Origin: Lingula anatina
Lineage: Eukaryota > Brachiopoda > Lingulata > Lingulida > Lingulidae
Assembly: GCF_001039355.2 (NCBI RefSeq)
Contig: NW_019773810.1
Location: 6,877 to 38,751 of the forward strand
Length of the DNA: 31,875 nt
Direction of reading: 5' to 3'
A program made the translations under genes and the position numbers. The notes beneath the pieces were generated by a model, which saw only the letters and a program-made list of their open reading frames with translations, was not told the DNA's origin and ran no database searches. How positions within the stretch are numbered: position 1 is the stretch's first letter; each line of letters starts with the position of its first letter. Positions 12,401 to 19,590 of this stretch are shown here, piece after piece.

Positions 12401-13473
12401 ACCTCCTTCATAGTACCTGAAGTATTGATTCTGTTTTATTGAATTTTATTCAAGTAATTTACTTTTTTGAAGAGGAAGAGTGGAAACCCAGTAAGTTTTA
12501 AATGTAATATACATTTGATCACTAAAGGAATTGTTTCTAATTAGGAAAAGAAAACTGCAAGACTCCTTCCAACAGCGACAAGGCAGCAGCCAATGCCTCT
12601 GCACCATCTAAAGACTTCAGCTGTTCTGTGTGTGAGAAAACATTCTCCAAGAGAAATCATCTGAAGGAACACATGCAGGCACACTTCACCAAGCAGGTAT
12701 GTCACCGTATATAACACATGCAGACACACTTCACCAAGCAGGTATGTCACTGTATATAACACATGCAGACACACTTCACCAAGCAGGTATGGCTCTGTAT
12801 ATTACACATCACATTATATTTGCTTATAAGTCATGCAAAGAGCATTATGTTGCTATACAACAATATATATAGTTTCATCACTACGTGCATCCAAATACCA
12901 GATTACACCCCAATTGGTTCAGATCTGAAATCCAAAGTCAAGGTTAATCTGGATCCAAAGCATATTTTGTCTGTCTTAACATGCATGACGTTAATTTAAG
13001 TTATATAAGTCTATGTAATGTTTAATTCATAAACTGTCCTTTCATTTCAGTCTAATAATTATTGGTGTGAGTTGTGCAGTGAAAGTTTCACCACAGCAAA
13101 ATACCTGAGGCGGCACTTGATTGCTGTCCACCACAAGACCTTCGATAATGTCTGTAAACTCTGCAATGAGTCTTTTACCTTGGCCAAAAACCTCAAACGT
13201 CACATGCATCGCGTGCACGCAGTGGGGAAGAATGGATCACCCATGAATTCTATCATGGGATGTGAGGCGTCGTCATCAGCGAGTCAAAGTCCAGAGTGTG
13301 AGGAGACACAGGATTTGCCAGGCAGTAATGAAAATGGCGGAAGAGAAAGCCCATTGGCTGCTGCAAGTTGCCATGACGACAGCTCTCAGTTTGGGGTGAA
13401 AGAGCAAAGTTCATGCAGCACAGAGGATGATTTGACCCAGGAGGAAGCCACAACCTCCGAGACCAGTTTGTGA
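1848..13473 (+). CDS. ZNF423: ZNF423/ZNF521 (Oaz)-type multi-C2H2 zinc-finger transcription factor, spliced, 5' partial (gene-level entry)
   Basis: Join of 1848-1981, 2319-2417, 5637-5776, 6142-6334, 6612-7760, 8389-8534, 9309-11427, 11646-11729, 12073-12229, 12545-12696 and 13051-13473. All ten introns are GT-AG and all phases match (0,0,2,0,0,2,0,0,1,0), giving 1597 residues plus a partial first codon. I count 33 C2H2 fingers and three C4 units. Family assignment rests on signature stretches recalled from human ZNF423/ZNF521: the [10 protein letters not shown] finger, the HTGDKKY linker, [10 protein letters not shown], the TYQCIKCQ finger, [14 protein letters not shown], and the FFF-type finger. 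Known family members bind DNA and partner with SMADs and EBF/Olf-1 in BMP signalling and in neural and adipocyte differentiation; the same role here is inference. The likely location is the nucleus (KRPR-type basic patch near 6832). The human proteins are about 1.3 kb residues and end at the finger equivalent to number 27, so this one is longer. The N-terminus is missing from the window. Confidence 0.93.
1988..2047 (+). repeat. Dispersed 60-bp direct repeat, copy A
   Basis: Starts six bases inside the intron after exon 1 and is repeated at 3268-3327 with an offset of exactly 1280 bases and two adjacent mismatches. The shared core includes GGTCCAATCAGGTTTAGG. Both copies begin at an AT-rich run. 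Confidence 0.92.
2319..2417 (+). CDS. ZNF423: ZNF423-like exon 2: finger 1
   Basis: This 99-base exon is symmetric (phase 0-0), with acceptor TATTCCAG and donor GAGCAG|GTATAT. It encodes [19 protein letters not shown]; the last histidine of finger 1 is supplied by exon 3 (VH). This corresponds to the first of the classic tandem fingers near the N-terminus of ZNF423. Skipping it would keep frame and remove one finger. Confidence 0.93.
3192..3275. repeat. (AT)n microsatellite, about 42 units
   Basis: Uninterrupted AT dinucleotides. They merge directly into the 60-bp segment duplicated from 1988. Exact length is likely unreliable in an assembly. Confidence 0.97.
3268..3327 (+). repeat. Dispersed 60-bp direct repeat, copy B
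   Basis: Second copy of the exon-1-flanking segment, about 97% identical, sitting at the end of the long AT array and just 5 bases before a TIR element. It may be part of a larger mobile unit or a slippage/gene-conversion copy. Confidence 0.92.
3333..4515. mobile_element. Non-autonomous DNA transposon-like element with 45-bp terminal inverted repeats
   Basis: The left arm, 3333-3377, begins TAGTACTATTACTCACTC. The right arm, 4471-4515, is its reverse complement with two mismatches. Both ends start with TA, which would fit a TA target duplication as in Tc1/mariner-type elements; that family placement is inference. The 1.18-kb interior has no transposase-like ORF and includes a 52-base T tract (3417-3468). 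It sits inside the intron between exons 2 and 3. Confidence 0.85.
3417..3468. repeat. Poly-T tract, 52 bases
   Basis: Homopolymer inside the TIR element; length likely uncertain. Confidence 0.95.
4516..5636. other. Remainder of the intron before exon 3
   Basis: AT-rich intron sequence. The only structure I see is a small hairpin with 10-base arms (5360-5369, TTCAGACCAG, and 5398-5407). No coding evidence. Confidence 0.6.
5637..5776 (+). CDS. ZNF423: ZNF423-like exon 3: finger 2 and first part of finger 3
   Basis: Acceptor CTTTCCAG, donor TCAAG|GTAGGG, 140 bases, ending in phase 2. It completes finger 1 (VH), then encodes [19 protein letters not shown] and, after an HTGDKKY linker (the only TGEKP-like linker I noticed), [11 protein letters not shown]. 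These are among the most conserved residues of ZNF423/ZNF521. Confidence 0.95.
6142..6334 (+). CDS. ZNF423: ZNF423-like exon 4: end of finger 3, finger 4
   Basis: Acceptor ATTCCACAG, donor GACAAG|GTGGGT, 193 bases. The first base completes an Arg codon across the intron to give [14 protein letters not shown]. Finger 4 is [19 protein letters not shown]. An acidic linker ([18 protein letters not shown]) follows. Confidence 0.95.
6421..6484 (+). repeat. Duplicated copy of the exon 5 acceptor and first codons (decoy 3' splice site)
   Basis: This 64-base stretch matches 6578-6641 at an offset of 157 bases. It includes a pyrimidine-rich tract, an AG at 6453-6454, and then GTGGCAGAGATATTGCACTG, nearly identical to the start of exon 5. 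Read in the gene's frame it gives [12 protein letters not shown] then TAA, so using it would truncate the protein after finger 4. Confidence 0.88.
6612..7760 (+). CDS. ZNF423: ZNF423-like exon 5: fingers 5-13 and start of finger 14
   Basis: Acceptor TTTTCTCAG, donor TCCAAG|GTAATG, 1149 bases, 383 codons, phase 0-0. Fingers start at HCSRC, VCPVC, ACPYC, DCHYC, PCEFC, FCSQC, ICDQC, ICHQC, GCTSC and the half-finger [12 protein letters not shown]. Several use an HX4H ending (for example HLIKAH, HTMH). A basic [10 protein letters not shown] patch near 6826-6855 is a possible nuclear localisation signal. A Ser/Thr/Asn-rich linker (about 7260-7440) separates fingers 10 and 11. In the family the middle fingers bind BMP-response DNA and SMADs; assigning that to particular fingers here is inference. 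Confidence 0.96.
8210..8388 (+). repeat. Degenerate tandem repeats ending in the exon 6 acceptor, with a decoy exon start
   Basis: The intron end is built from diverged repeats of ATCATTATGGGCA-type sequence, each followed by a CTTTCAGGT-type or ATTAGG-type junction. The copy at 8313-8334 (GTGAATTTCCAGGTCCAGTT) repeats the real start of exon 6 at an offset of 76 bases. In frame it meets TGA at 8367. Confidence 0.85.
8389..8534 (+). CDS. ZNF423: ZNF423-like exon 6: end of finger 14, finger 15, start of finger 16
   Basis: Acceptor GTCACTTTTAG, donor CCTTATAG|GTAATC, 146 bases, ending in phase 2. It gives [11 protein letters not shown] (completing FDSK|V of finger 14, a boundary matching the human DSKV... 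stretch) and [19 protein letters not shown] with an HX4H ending. Ends ITKPYR, where the Arg codon is shared with exon 7. Confidence 0.94.
8822..8987. mobile_element. hAT-like MITE, 166 bp
   Basis: Left end CAGGGGCGGATCCAGAG; the right end is the inverse of CAGAGGCGGAT. This CAGGGGCGGAT-type terminus is typical of hAT elements. TGTAAG flanks both sides (8816-8821 and 8988-8993), a partial 8-bp target duplication (TGTGTAAG on the left). The interior carries repeated GACCGTCTTCC words in both orientations. It lies in the intron between exons 6 and 7. Confidence 0.78.
9031..9236. repeat. 70-bp minisatellite, about three copies
   Basis: GAACAAAGCTTTAG recurs at 9033, 9103 and 9173 with near-identical intervening sequence. 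It is intronic, ending about 70 bases before the exon 7 acceptor. Confidence 0.96.
9309..11427 (+). CDS. ZNF423: ZNF423-like exon 7: fingers 16-27, three C4 units, start of finger 28
   Basis: Acceptor CATCCACAG, donor AACAAG|GTTGGT, 2119 bases. Order: fingers 16-17 (CLFC, CPAC), a Pro/Ser/His-rich linker with an H run near 9658, finger 18 (CELC), a Ser-rich linker, fingers 19-22 (CVYC, CKVC, CAVC, CIVC), three C4 units (10255-10650), fingers 23-27 (CPVC, CIKC, CRLC, CYIC, CTQC), a basic/Ser-rich linker with GQRRRSRSG and an acidic part, then CPDCNK of finger 28. Fingers 23-27 are strongly similar to the C-terminal fingers of human ZNF423, the EBF-interacting region in that family. The donor choice is fixed by frame: only AAG|GT joins to TFLDVG to complete finger 28. 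Confidence 0.96.
10255..10650 (+). other. Three tandem C4 (CX2C-X23-CX2C) units within exon 7
   Basis: Cysteine pairs lie at 10261/10270 with 10342/10351, at 10399/10408 with 10480/10489, and at 10546/10555 with 10627/10636. Each unit has exactly 23 residues between pairs, shares the pattern CLK-x-(Y/F)-x-(S/T)-x-(D/E)-x-(L/M)-(I/V), a middle (N/S)SG(R/K)EY, and ends CYxGN. Units repeat every 46-49 residues. Human ZNF423 has, from memory, one equivalent (CALCLKEF...LCAGC). Confidence 0.92.
11646..11729 (+). CDS. ZNF423: ZNF423-like exon 8: one-finger module (end of finger 28, start of finger 29)
   Basis: Acceptor TTTACCAG, donor CCTCAG|GTAGGT, 84 bases, phase 0-0. It encodes [15 protein letters not shown], completing finger 28, and FKCSLCPQ, starting finger 29. 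Because it begins and ends at the same point of the finger (two residues after the second Cys), it is a circularly permuted single finger; skipping it would leave an intact hybrid finger. Confidence 0.92.
12073..12229 (+). CDS. ZNF423: ZNF423-like exon 9: end of finger 29, finger 30
   Basis: Acceptor ACTATCCAG, donor AGCTCTG|GTGAGT, 157 bases, ending in phase 1. [16 protein letters not shown] completes finger 29 (HX4H). [19 protein letters not shown]... is finger 30. The intron upstream carries a short (AAT)n tract near 11879. Confidence 0.93.
12545..12696 (+). CDS. ZNF423: ZNF423-like exon 10: linker and finger 31
   Basis: Acceptor TCTAATTAG, donor AAGCAG|GTATGT, 152 bases. A polar linker ([18 protein letters not shown]) leads to finger 31, [19 protein letters not shown]. 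The donor and the last 27 coding bases are tandemly repeated downstream, so two further equivalent donors follow at 45-base steps. Confidence 0.94.
12670..12804 (+). repeat. 45-bp tandem triplication of the exon 10 donor
   Basis: Units are 12670-12714, 12715-12759 and 12760-12804, nearly identical. Each contains CACTTCACCAAGCAG|GTATG, so GT donors occur at 12697, 12742 and 12787. Only the first allows the protein to continue; the later ones include an in-frame TAA at 12712. Confidence 0.95.
13051..13473 (+). CDS. ZNF423: ZNF423-like exon 11: fingers 32-33, acidic C-terminal tail and stop
   Basis: Acceptor TTCATTTCAG at 13041-13050; the stop TGA is at 13471-13473. Fingers [19 protein letters not shown] and [19 protein letters not shown] are close to each other in sequence and both end HX4H, suggesting a local duplication. 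A Ser/Glu/Asp-rich tail of about 75 residues follows and ends ETSL. Neither these fingers nor the tail have a counterpart in the human proteins as I recall them. Confidence 0.94.
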   Translation, partial: SNNYWCELCSESFTTAKYLRRHLIAVHHKTFDNVCKLCNESFTLAKNLKRHMHRVHAVGKNGSPMNSIMGCEASSSASQSPECEETQDLPGSNENGGRESPLAAASCHDDSSQFGVKEQSSCSTEDDLTQEEATTSETSL

Positions 13474-14590
13474 AAGAGGAAACACATCTAGGGCTATGAA
13501 AAACAAATGATCATTTTTAAGTCACCAAGACATGGAGAAAAATGAACCAGGATATTTTTTAATTTCAAGCTGTTGAACTCAGACTCATTTTAAATTGAAG
13601 ACCTTATATGGCATGAATATACCCCTTTAACTCTATGTAATGTTTAATTTTTATTTTTAAGGGGTGCAGTGTCAGTAGAATATTTTATGGCTCAACTCAT
13701 GATACAGTTGGGGAAAGCAATCTGCCATGTAAGCAATTGGTCCTATTCAAGATGACGCCTTTAAACTAATAAAATCATAAGTGATAAGTTCCTAGCTCTT
13801 TTGGACAAGAGAAAAATTTCAGCAGTTGCTTTTCTATTATCTATGGATTTCAATTACATACGAGTTAATTTTGATTCAGACTTAAAATTGTCTGAGGTCT
13901 GCTAGTCTTACTGGGCTGAAATGGGCAAAGTGCAGACCAGGAAAGTAATCTTTTGAGTGTTTTATGCATGCTTGTAATCACAGTAAAACCTCATGTCAGT
14001 GGAGTTGTACTTTCAGGATAAAATAGATGGCCCCCAGTTCCTGCTTTGTGTCTAATATATGTAAAAGATTCAACTGATCCTCAGAATCTTGAATCCAATA
14101 ACAAGTGCCTTGTATTATACAGTATGTTGCTTACATGTATGATATGCATGTGGCTAATGAACATATTATTCTCATTCTTAATGATAAAAAATGCCATAAG
14201 AGAAAGATATTTTCCCATTATATATTGTTCATATTTATTTAATTTTAAATATTTTCTCCAGTGTTGTAGTTGGAGAGGGGGGTAGTATGAGAATAGAATC
14301 AATACTCAGAATAGTATTAGTACTTTAAAATCATATGAAATTTAAGCACTTATATTTGTAGTATGATCTCATTAATTACAACTGTATTGTAGGCTCACTC
14401 AGTGTATACATATAGAAATAATTTTATTATTTTTTCAACCAATATTGTTAAGGCTGAAAGTCTTGAATGTTGTTTGTATTTTGTATAGAAGGAAATTATA
14501 CAGGTAGCACATAGCAGATGAAAGAGTATATTGTTTCATTGTTCTAAACAGTGTGGCTTGCTTGAATAAAATTATTTTTAAGAACATTTT
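13474..14590 (+). other. Probable 3' UTR of the zinc-finger gene
   Basis: AT-rich non-coding sequence after the stop. AATAAA signals lie at 13768-13773, 14565-14570 and 14652-14657. The UTR end is inferred; the 14565 signal is followed by a T/G-rich stretch. Confidence 0.55.
14565..14570 (+). promoter_or_regulatory. Candidate polyadenylation signal AATAAA
   Basis: Canonical hexamer about 1.1 kb after the stop of the zinc-finger gene; an alternative proximal one is at 13768. Confidence 0.4.
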
Positions 14591-15340
14591 CAGGCTCAGT
14601 CGTTCAATACTTAAAGGGATAACAACTCTTCATATGAGATCTGTATTTCACAATAAATACATCGTAAAAAAACTCCCAAATATATAATATATTGTATTTT
14701 ACCACAAAAACGGCAGTTATATTAATTATTCTGAAATCTGTGCTTGTCATTAGACATTATTGCAAAAAAAAAAAAGACAAAAAAATTTTTAAAAGCCATG
14801 GACTTACTTTGAACGTAGAAAGGGATTCATTAACCATTGGTAAGTATGGGAAAATTGTCGTTTACCCCAGGAAAGTTAATTTTTTGGCCAAAGTAAGCAG
14901 TTATTATCCTTTTAAAGGTAGATATTGAACTTTAATTATAACCTTTTCAGTTACAGCTCACAAAATATAATACATTGCTATGAAAATGGCATTTGTCATT
15001 CATAAAATAATTTAATAAGGCAGTCATTTGGTGAAAAGCAAAATATAATGAAAAAATGAATTGACAACAACTTCCACAATGTCAAAATCAGTGACCCCTA
15101 AATATTCTCTTTTAATAGTAATAAAATATTTCATGAGACACTTTAGAGATTATGATAATCACAATGGTATTGGCGACGATTATAATAACTTAAATACTTT
15201 TAATAACTTTTAATTATTAACATAAATACGTGTTACTGCCGACATGTTATTTGAGATGCACAACGGGTTATAACATAGTTTCTTAAAGGAATTGCATCAG
15301 ATGAGAAAAACTCACTTAGGCCAATCGCCAGGAAAAGAAT

Positions 15341-15510
15341 AAAATTGCGGTAGTTGAGACAACCATTGCGCTGCAGCTGATTTGGGGCCTTATGCAATAT
15401 TTTTGCCCCCCCCCCCCCCCATGCTCCCCCGTCCTCCCTTAAAAAGGGCATAACATGAGTTAAAATGCGGTAGTTTGGACGACAGACTTATGACTGAGCC
15501 ACCGTGGTTG
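15341..15510 (-). repeat. Possible degenerate tRNA-derived SINE fragment
   Basis: On the minus strand GGTGGCTCAGTCAT resembles a Pol III A box and GTCCAAACTACC, about 25 bases on, faintly resembles a B box. The B-box-like region recurs 120 bases away (15341-15360 versus 15461-15480). No poly-A or SSR tail or target duplication was found, so this is tentative. Confidence 0.22.
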
Positions 15511-15698
15511 TTCTTAAATACATATAAACATTTGAGAGCTGCTTGCATTTTCCTTATAGACATTTTCTCTTGAGCGTGGTCAGATTCTGTAAGATTTAGA
15601 TGTATTGCTGATATTGGTGTACAACGTGATAAAATCAAGGACTTAACGTGGTTTTTTTAAACACAACTCAAACAAAAATAAACGAATAAATGAAGAAG

Positions 15699-15740
<42 letters not shown>

Positions 15741-15776
15741 CTGTAGATAGATAGATAGGTAAATAGCTAGATAGAT
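15699..15776. repeat. (GATA)n microsatellite
   Basis: About 19 tetranucleotide units with small interruptions near 15741 and 15760. Confidence 0.95.
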
Positions 15777-17548
15777 CAAATGAAATATAAGGCACAAGTT
15801 GAAATCTGAAAGAAAAACAAATGAAAAACAGGACAAAAGTCTATGCATATTTTGTATCATTTTATTTACAACAGTTCCCTTTCATGATAGCAAAAACATT
15901 CCCTTCACACGTCATCACATTATCACTGTCTAAAACTGTCTTTGGTGTGATGTTATATATAAATATATACTTAAATTGCCCCTGTTCTAAGTAATCAAAC
16001 ATATATACACAGACCAATATCTTTACCTTTTAAAACTTACAACAAAAATAGCCTATATCTTATGAAGAACGAAAAAATATTGTTTTTAATTCAAGTATAT
16101 TTCTATATTTTAAAAGCTTAGTACTCTAATTGCTATCTTTTATCAAAATTTTTATGCATCGAAAAACAATTATGTGACTTCAATTTGCCATGATAAAACA
16201 ATCAGACTTTATTAGTTGCGTTGCACAAAAGGCCTATAAATCTAACTCCCTGTTTATTGAAACAGAACTTTTTTGTTACGTCAACTGAGAACAATTACTT
16301 GAAATGGATCTATCATAATCTCCACTTTCGGCAGCTTGCGGCTCAAAGATACGCAATTTAATTAGAAAAATGTAAATATAAAACCCCGCCATCACTGATA
16401 AATCTGTCATAACAGTTTGAAAAAGACACCCTAAATTACTTGATGAGCATTTCAATTGCGAAATAGCTTCTTTCAATAATATGTAAGTCTTACCAGCATT
16501 TATACGGCCTGCTACAGCGCTAGTACTTTCCATACAAAATAAGAACAACATTTCATTCTTGTGACGTAATTTTACAAGAACAGGTGCTTTACGAAAGAGA
16601 AAGCATAAAATGTGACACTACGAACCTACTTATCCTTTAAATAATGAATTGAATATTTTAATAAATTAAAATATACCTTGTTCTGAACAAGACTGTAAAA
16701 AACAGATACAGTATCCGTGAAATCTTGGATACAATATTGTCCTGTGAAAAATTATCAACCCCCTTAAAATGTATACCTTTTTCATACACATTTGGCAAAT
16801 GTCTTGTACGTGTTCTAAGTGGTGTAACATGGAGAGGTAGAAAAATATTTAGTTAGTTTTTATTTTTTTTATATAAACATGGAGAGTTAACGATTAAAGA
16901 AAAGAGATAGCATCCAGTTATATCGTGTAAAAATAAATATAACCCAGTATTCATCAAACGTGAAAGTGGTTATGAGAAAAATTAGATTATTTACTCTATT
17001 AAAGAAAGGCTTATTTGTCGCTTTCTTTTTAATTATCTACGTTGATGTGACAACGGTTTTATGCAAAGCTCGAAGAAATATATTTATTCTGAATGCTTTG
17101 GTACTAATGTCCTCATGACATTTGTGAGTGTTTTCTAAATGTCAAATGTACCAATGAAAAAAGTAATAAGTGCAGTCAAGAAAATAAAAGCGTGGGGTTT
17201 TAGCATTACGTGTTCTATTTTTCCTTGATTTAAAAAGGCGCTGCATTGGCGTCTAGTTCCATGGCGTTTTTAACAACTTCCTTGTTCAAATGAAAGATGA
17301 TACCGAAATAAATTACAATCTTTTAAGATGAATAAATCCTAATTGTCCTCTTGAATGCTTTACTTGTAGAGTAGAAGCATGCAGAATTTTGAATAGGCCT
17401 ATTATAGGATTTAGGAATACAAATTACACACTTTTTGAGATTTTTTTCCCATTGGCCTTCTTGAGAAGAAAGAATATCGCACGACAATCCAAAAATTAAA
17501 CGTTTGGAAAATAGGGCCTAAAACCAGTCACATTTAATCCAATTATTC

Positions 17549-17718
17549 TCACTGCGCAAGAATGATAGACTGTGTCTCGCGTCGATAAAGCACCTTTCCG
17601 TTCGTCTGCTTCACGTTTCCGCTTCCGGTGGAGTCATGGCGACGGGTGGCGAAGGAGCCGTTTGTGATCACGGAGCGGTGGTAATGGAGACTGTCTCTAC
17701 GCCACGACCTGGACCAAA
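17549..17718 (-). CDS. Candidate terminal coding exon, possible alternative C-tail of the TRHR-like receptor
   Basis: The minus strand shows a good acceptor (CATCTTTCCAG, 17719 upward) followed by two bases and 55 open codons to TGA at 17551-17549. Codons are G/C-ending, and the segment is much richer in GC and CpG than its surroundings. The predicted peptide is basic and Ser/Thr-rich (WSRSWRRDSLHYHRSVIT..., ending ETQSIILAQ) with no known domain I recognise. Its phase (two bases) matches the phase-1 donor at 28072 in the TRHR-like exon, which would give INC-V-WSRSW. It could instead belong to another gene, or be a plus-strand first exon: an ATGGCGACG start lies at 17637 after CTTCCGG, but it lacks a clear donor. 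Confidence 0.42.
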
Positions 17719-18403
17719 CTGGAAAGATGAAAGATTTGGAAAAAATTGTCAGAATGCTTTTAAAAAGAACAAGACACTGTTTACTAGATAATATCAGATA
17801 AAAAAAAATAAACATTTTGTGAAAGAAAAAATAAAGTCCCCTTAAACTGTTTCTTAGGAAAATGTTATAAATATAGGCCTATGCGTAGTTTGGAATGGAT
17901 AACAACTTTGTCTTTGTCAAGATGGGTTTGAGAATGAACCACAATTTTACTACAGCACACTGCATGTAAAGACTATAATGATTGCACTTTCATGAAAGGA
18001 CTGGTAGGCCTATGCCTAATTAGGCACGAGTGTACAACCGTGTTTAAAGTTCATGTCCTTAAAATATCACGTTGACTCACTTAGGTAAGCCTAGATTCAT
18101 ACGTACAACTCATAAGATAAAACAGAAGTACCTGTGCAATTTGCAATTTTTCTTATAATCACGAAGGGCTGGGTAACTTGACTCACAAGACACTATAATG
18201 AATGAATTGATAAAAATGGAATAAAAAGGCAACAAACACTCTTATCTTATACAAAACTGCGCCAAAACACCTATACGGTTTAAGTATTATAAATTTAAAG
18301 GCATGCACATGCAGTAAGAGTGAGAAAACGCCGGGATCTAAGCACTATTTGCAAACCAATCTTTGCATTCGGTACCCACTTTATGTGTGCACACGCTCGA
18401 GCA

Positions 18404-18442
18404 CACACACACGCACACACGCACATCCACACTCACACACAC
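18404..18442. repeat. Interrupted (CA)n repeat
   Basis: CACACA runs with CG and TC interruptions. Confidence 0.85.
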
Positions 18443-18616
18443 AGTTATACCATAATTTATATACCATTTTTGCAATCTTGATTACATGAATCTACACATA
18501 ACATGCTATCCAAATAATTGAATTATTATAATACATTCTGAACTGCAGTTTGACAGCAAAGGCGAACGATAAAAACTTGCAATAGAATAACATATTTATT
18601 TCAAAACATTAGGTCA

Positions 18617-18660
18617 TCTGCTTCGGTTGACCATCCCGTCTGCTTCGGTTGACCATCCCG
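18617..18660. repeat. 22-bp tandem duplication
   Basis: TCTGCTTCGGTTGACCATCC plus two bases is repeated exactly in tandem. Confidence 0.95.
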
Positions 18661-19221
18661 TCTTCTTTTTCATCAACATTTCTGATGATCTCCTTCAGAT
18701 ATCTTATCCACAAACAAGAAAACATACATGAAAACTCTACCGCCATCACTGGCGTAAATTATTTCTACAGCAAACATGTAGGTGCCTTGAGAGCCCCTGG
18801 ATGGAAATTTAATTTTCACTCACGTTTCCTGTTTATCAACAGACGGCAATGAGAATGGAGCTTGAAGAAATGCGTATAATAAATGAGGATTGTAACATTA
18901 GAGGCAATTATCCATGTTATTAGTGGAATTGGGTCTGTGTGCCAAATGACAGATCCTCCAAACTGCACTGAAATTTTGCGTAAGTATGAAGAGAACAAAA
19001 AGTCGAACCACAACGTCATTGTAACAGCTGCACATCAAATGTAGGAAATTAAAGTATATAAATAGCGCATCTTTACGTAATTCGGTAGTGCCGGGCAAAT
19101 TTTGCAAAAAAAAAATCATCGGTTTGAAATATACGTTTTCTATGAACGATATCAATTTTCAACATCCATTGTGTTTTACTTCCTTTCAGTTCATTAGTCT
19201 AGGGACATGATTTGCGTATCC

Positions 19222-19590
19222 CTACATAATTTTCTGTCTTCTGGTCTTCAACAATGCAAAACGGCTGCAAAACACAGAAAAAAATGGTCTAAAAATTGTG
19301 CCAGTTGTGGATTTTTTGCAAAAGCCGAAGCAGGCTCGTAGGCAAGAGGGGTTCGGATTTCGAAAGAACCGCCATTTTGGCTGGGAAAAGGTCCACACTG
19401 AATCTAATTTGGATCTACTTGTAGGTTCTATCCGATTTTTAAAAACGTAATTTTCACGGTAAAAAAGGTCCACATGTCGCGACAATAATGGGTGACAAAA
19501 AAGGGAATTGACCCCCCTTCTATTACGTTTAATTCGTTGGGTCTCTCCACCCGCCATGATGAACGAGATCAATTCCAAATCTTCTGCCAT
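19222..19590 (-). CDS. Weak unidentified ORF, 122 codons
   Basis: Open from MAEDLELISFIMAGGE to a stop at 19222. An internal ATGGCGGGTGGAGAG (19557 downward) has start-codon-like context. The first half is basic (RIKRNRRG) and the second half Ser/Phe-rich. I recognise no domain, and length alone is not significant in this AT-rich region. A decayed transposase N-terminus or chance are both possible. Confidence 0.18.
   Translation of the reverse strand: MAEDLELISFIMAGGETQRIKRNRRGVNSLFCHPLLSRHVDLFYRENYVFKNRIEPTSRSKLDSVWTFSQPKWRFFRNPNPSCLRACFGFCKKSTTGTIFRPFFSVFCSRFALLKTRRQKIM

Larger units (their letters stand above)
14591..17548. other. AT-rich intergenic stretch between convergent genes
   Basis: No gene I can support on either strand. 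It contains a 15-base C run (15406-15420), a (GATA)n array, a repeated 20-base segment at 15341 and 15461, and a reverse-strand AATAAA at 17083-17088 that could serve the minus-strand candidate exon ending at 17549. Confidence 0.55.

Noticed and set aside
16276-16551. 91-codon minus ORF with a GTAAGA donor-like site after MESTSAVAGRINAG
   Set aside because: No partner exon or domain found and AT-rich codons; likely chance.
17637-17790. Plus-strand start ATGGCGACG with CTTCCGG and TGCGCA motifs upstream, like a first exon
   Set aside because: The open frame is short and lacks a good donor; the minus strand has an acceptor, GC-ending codons and a stop, so I favour it. Kept only as an alternative.
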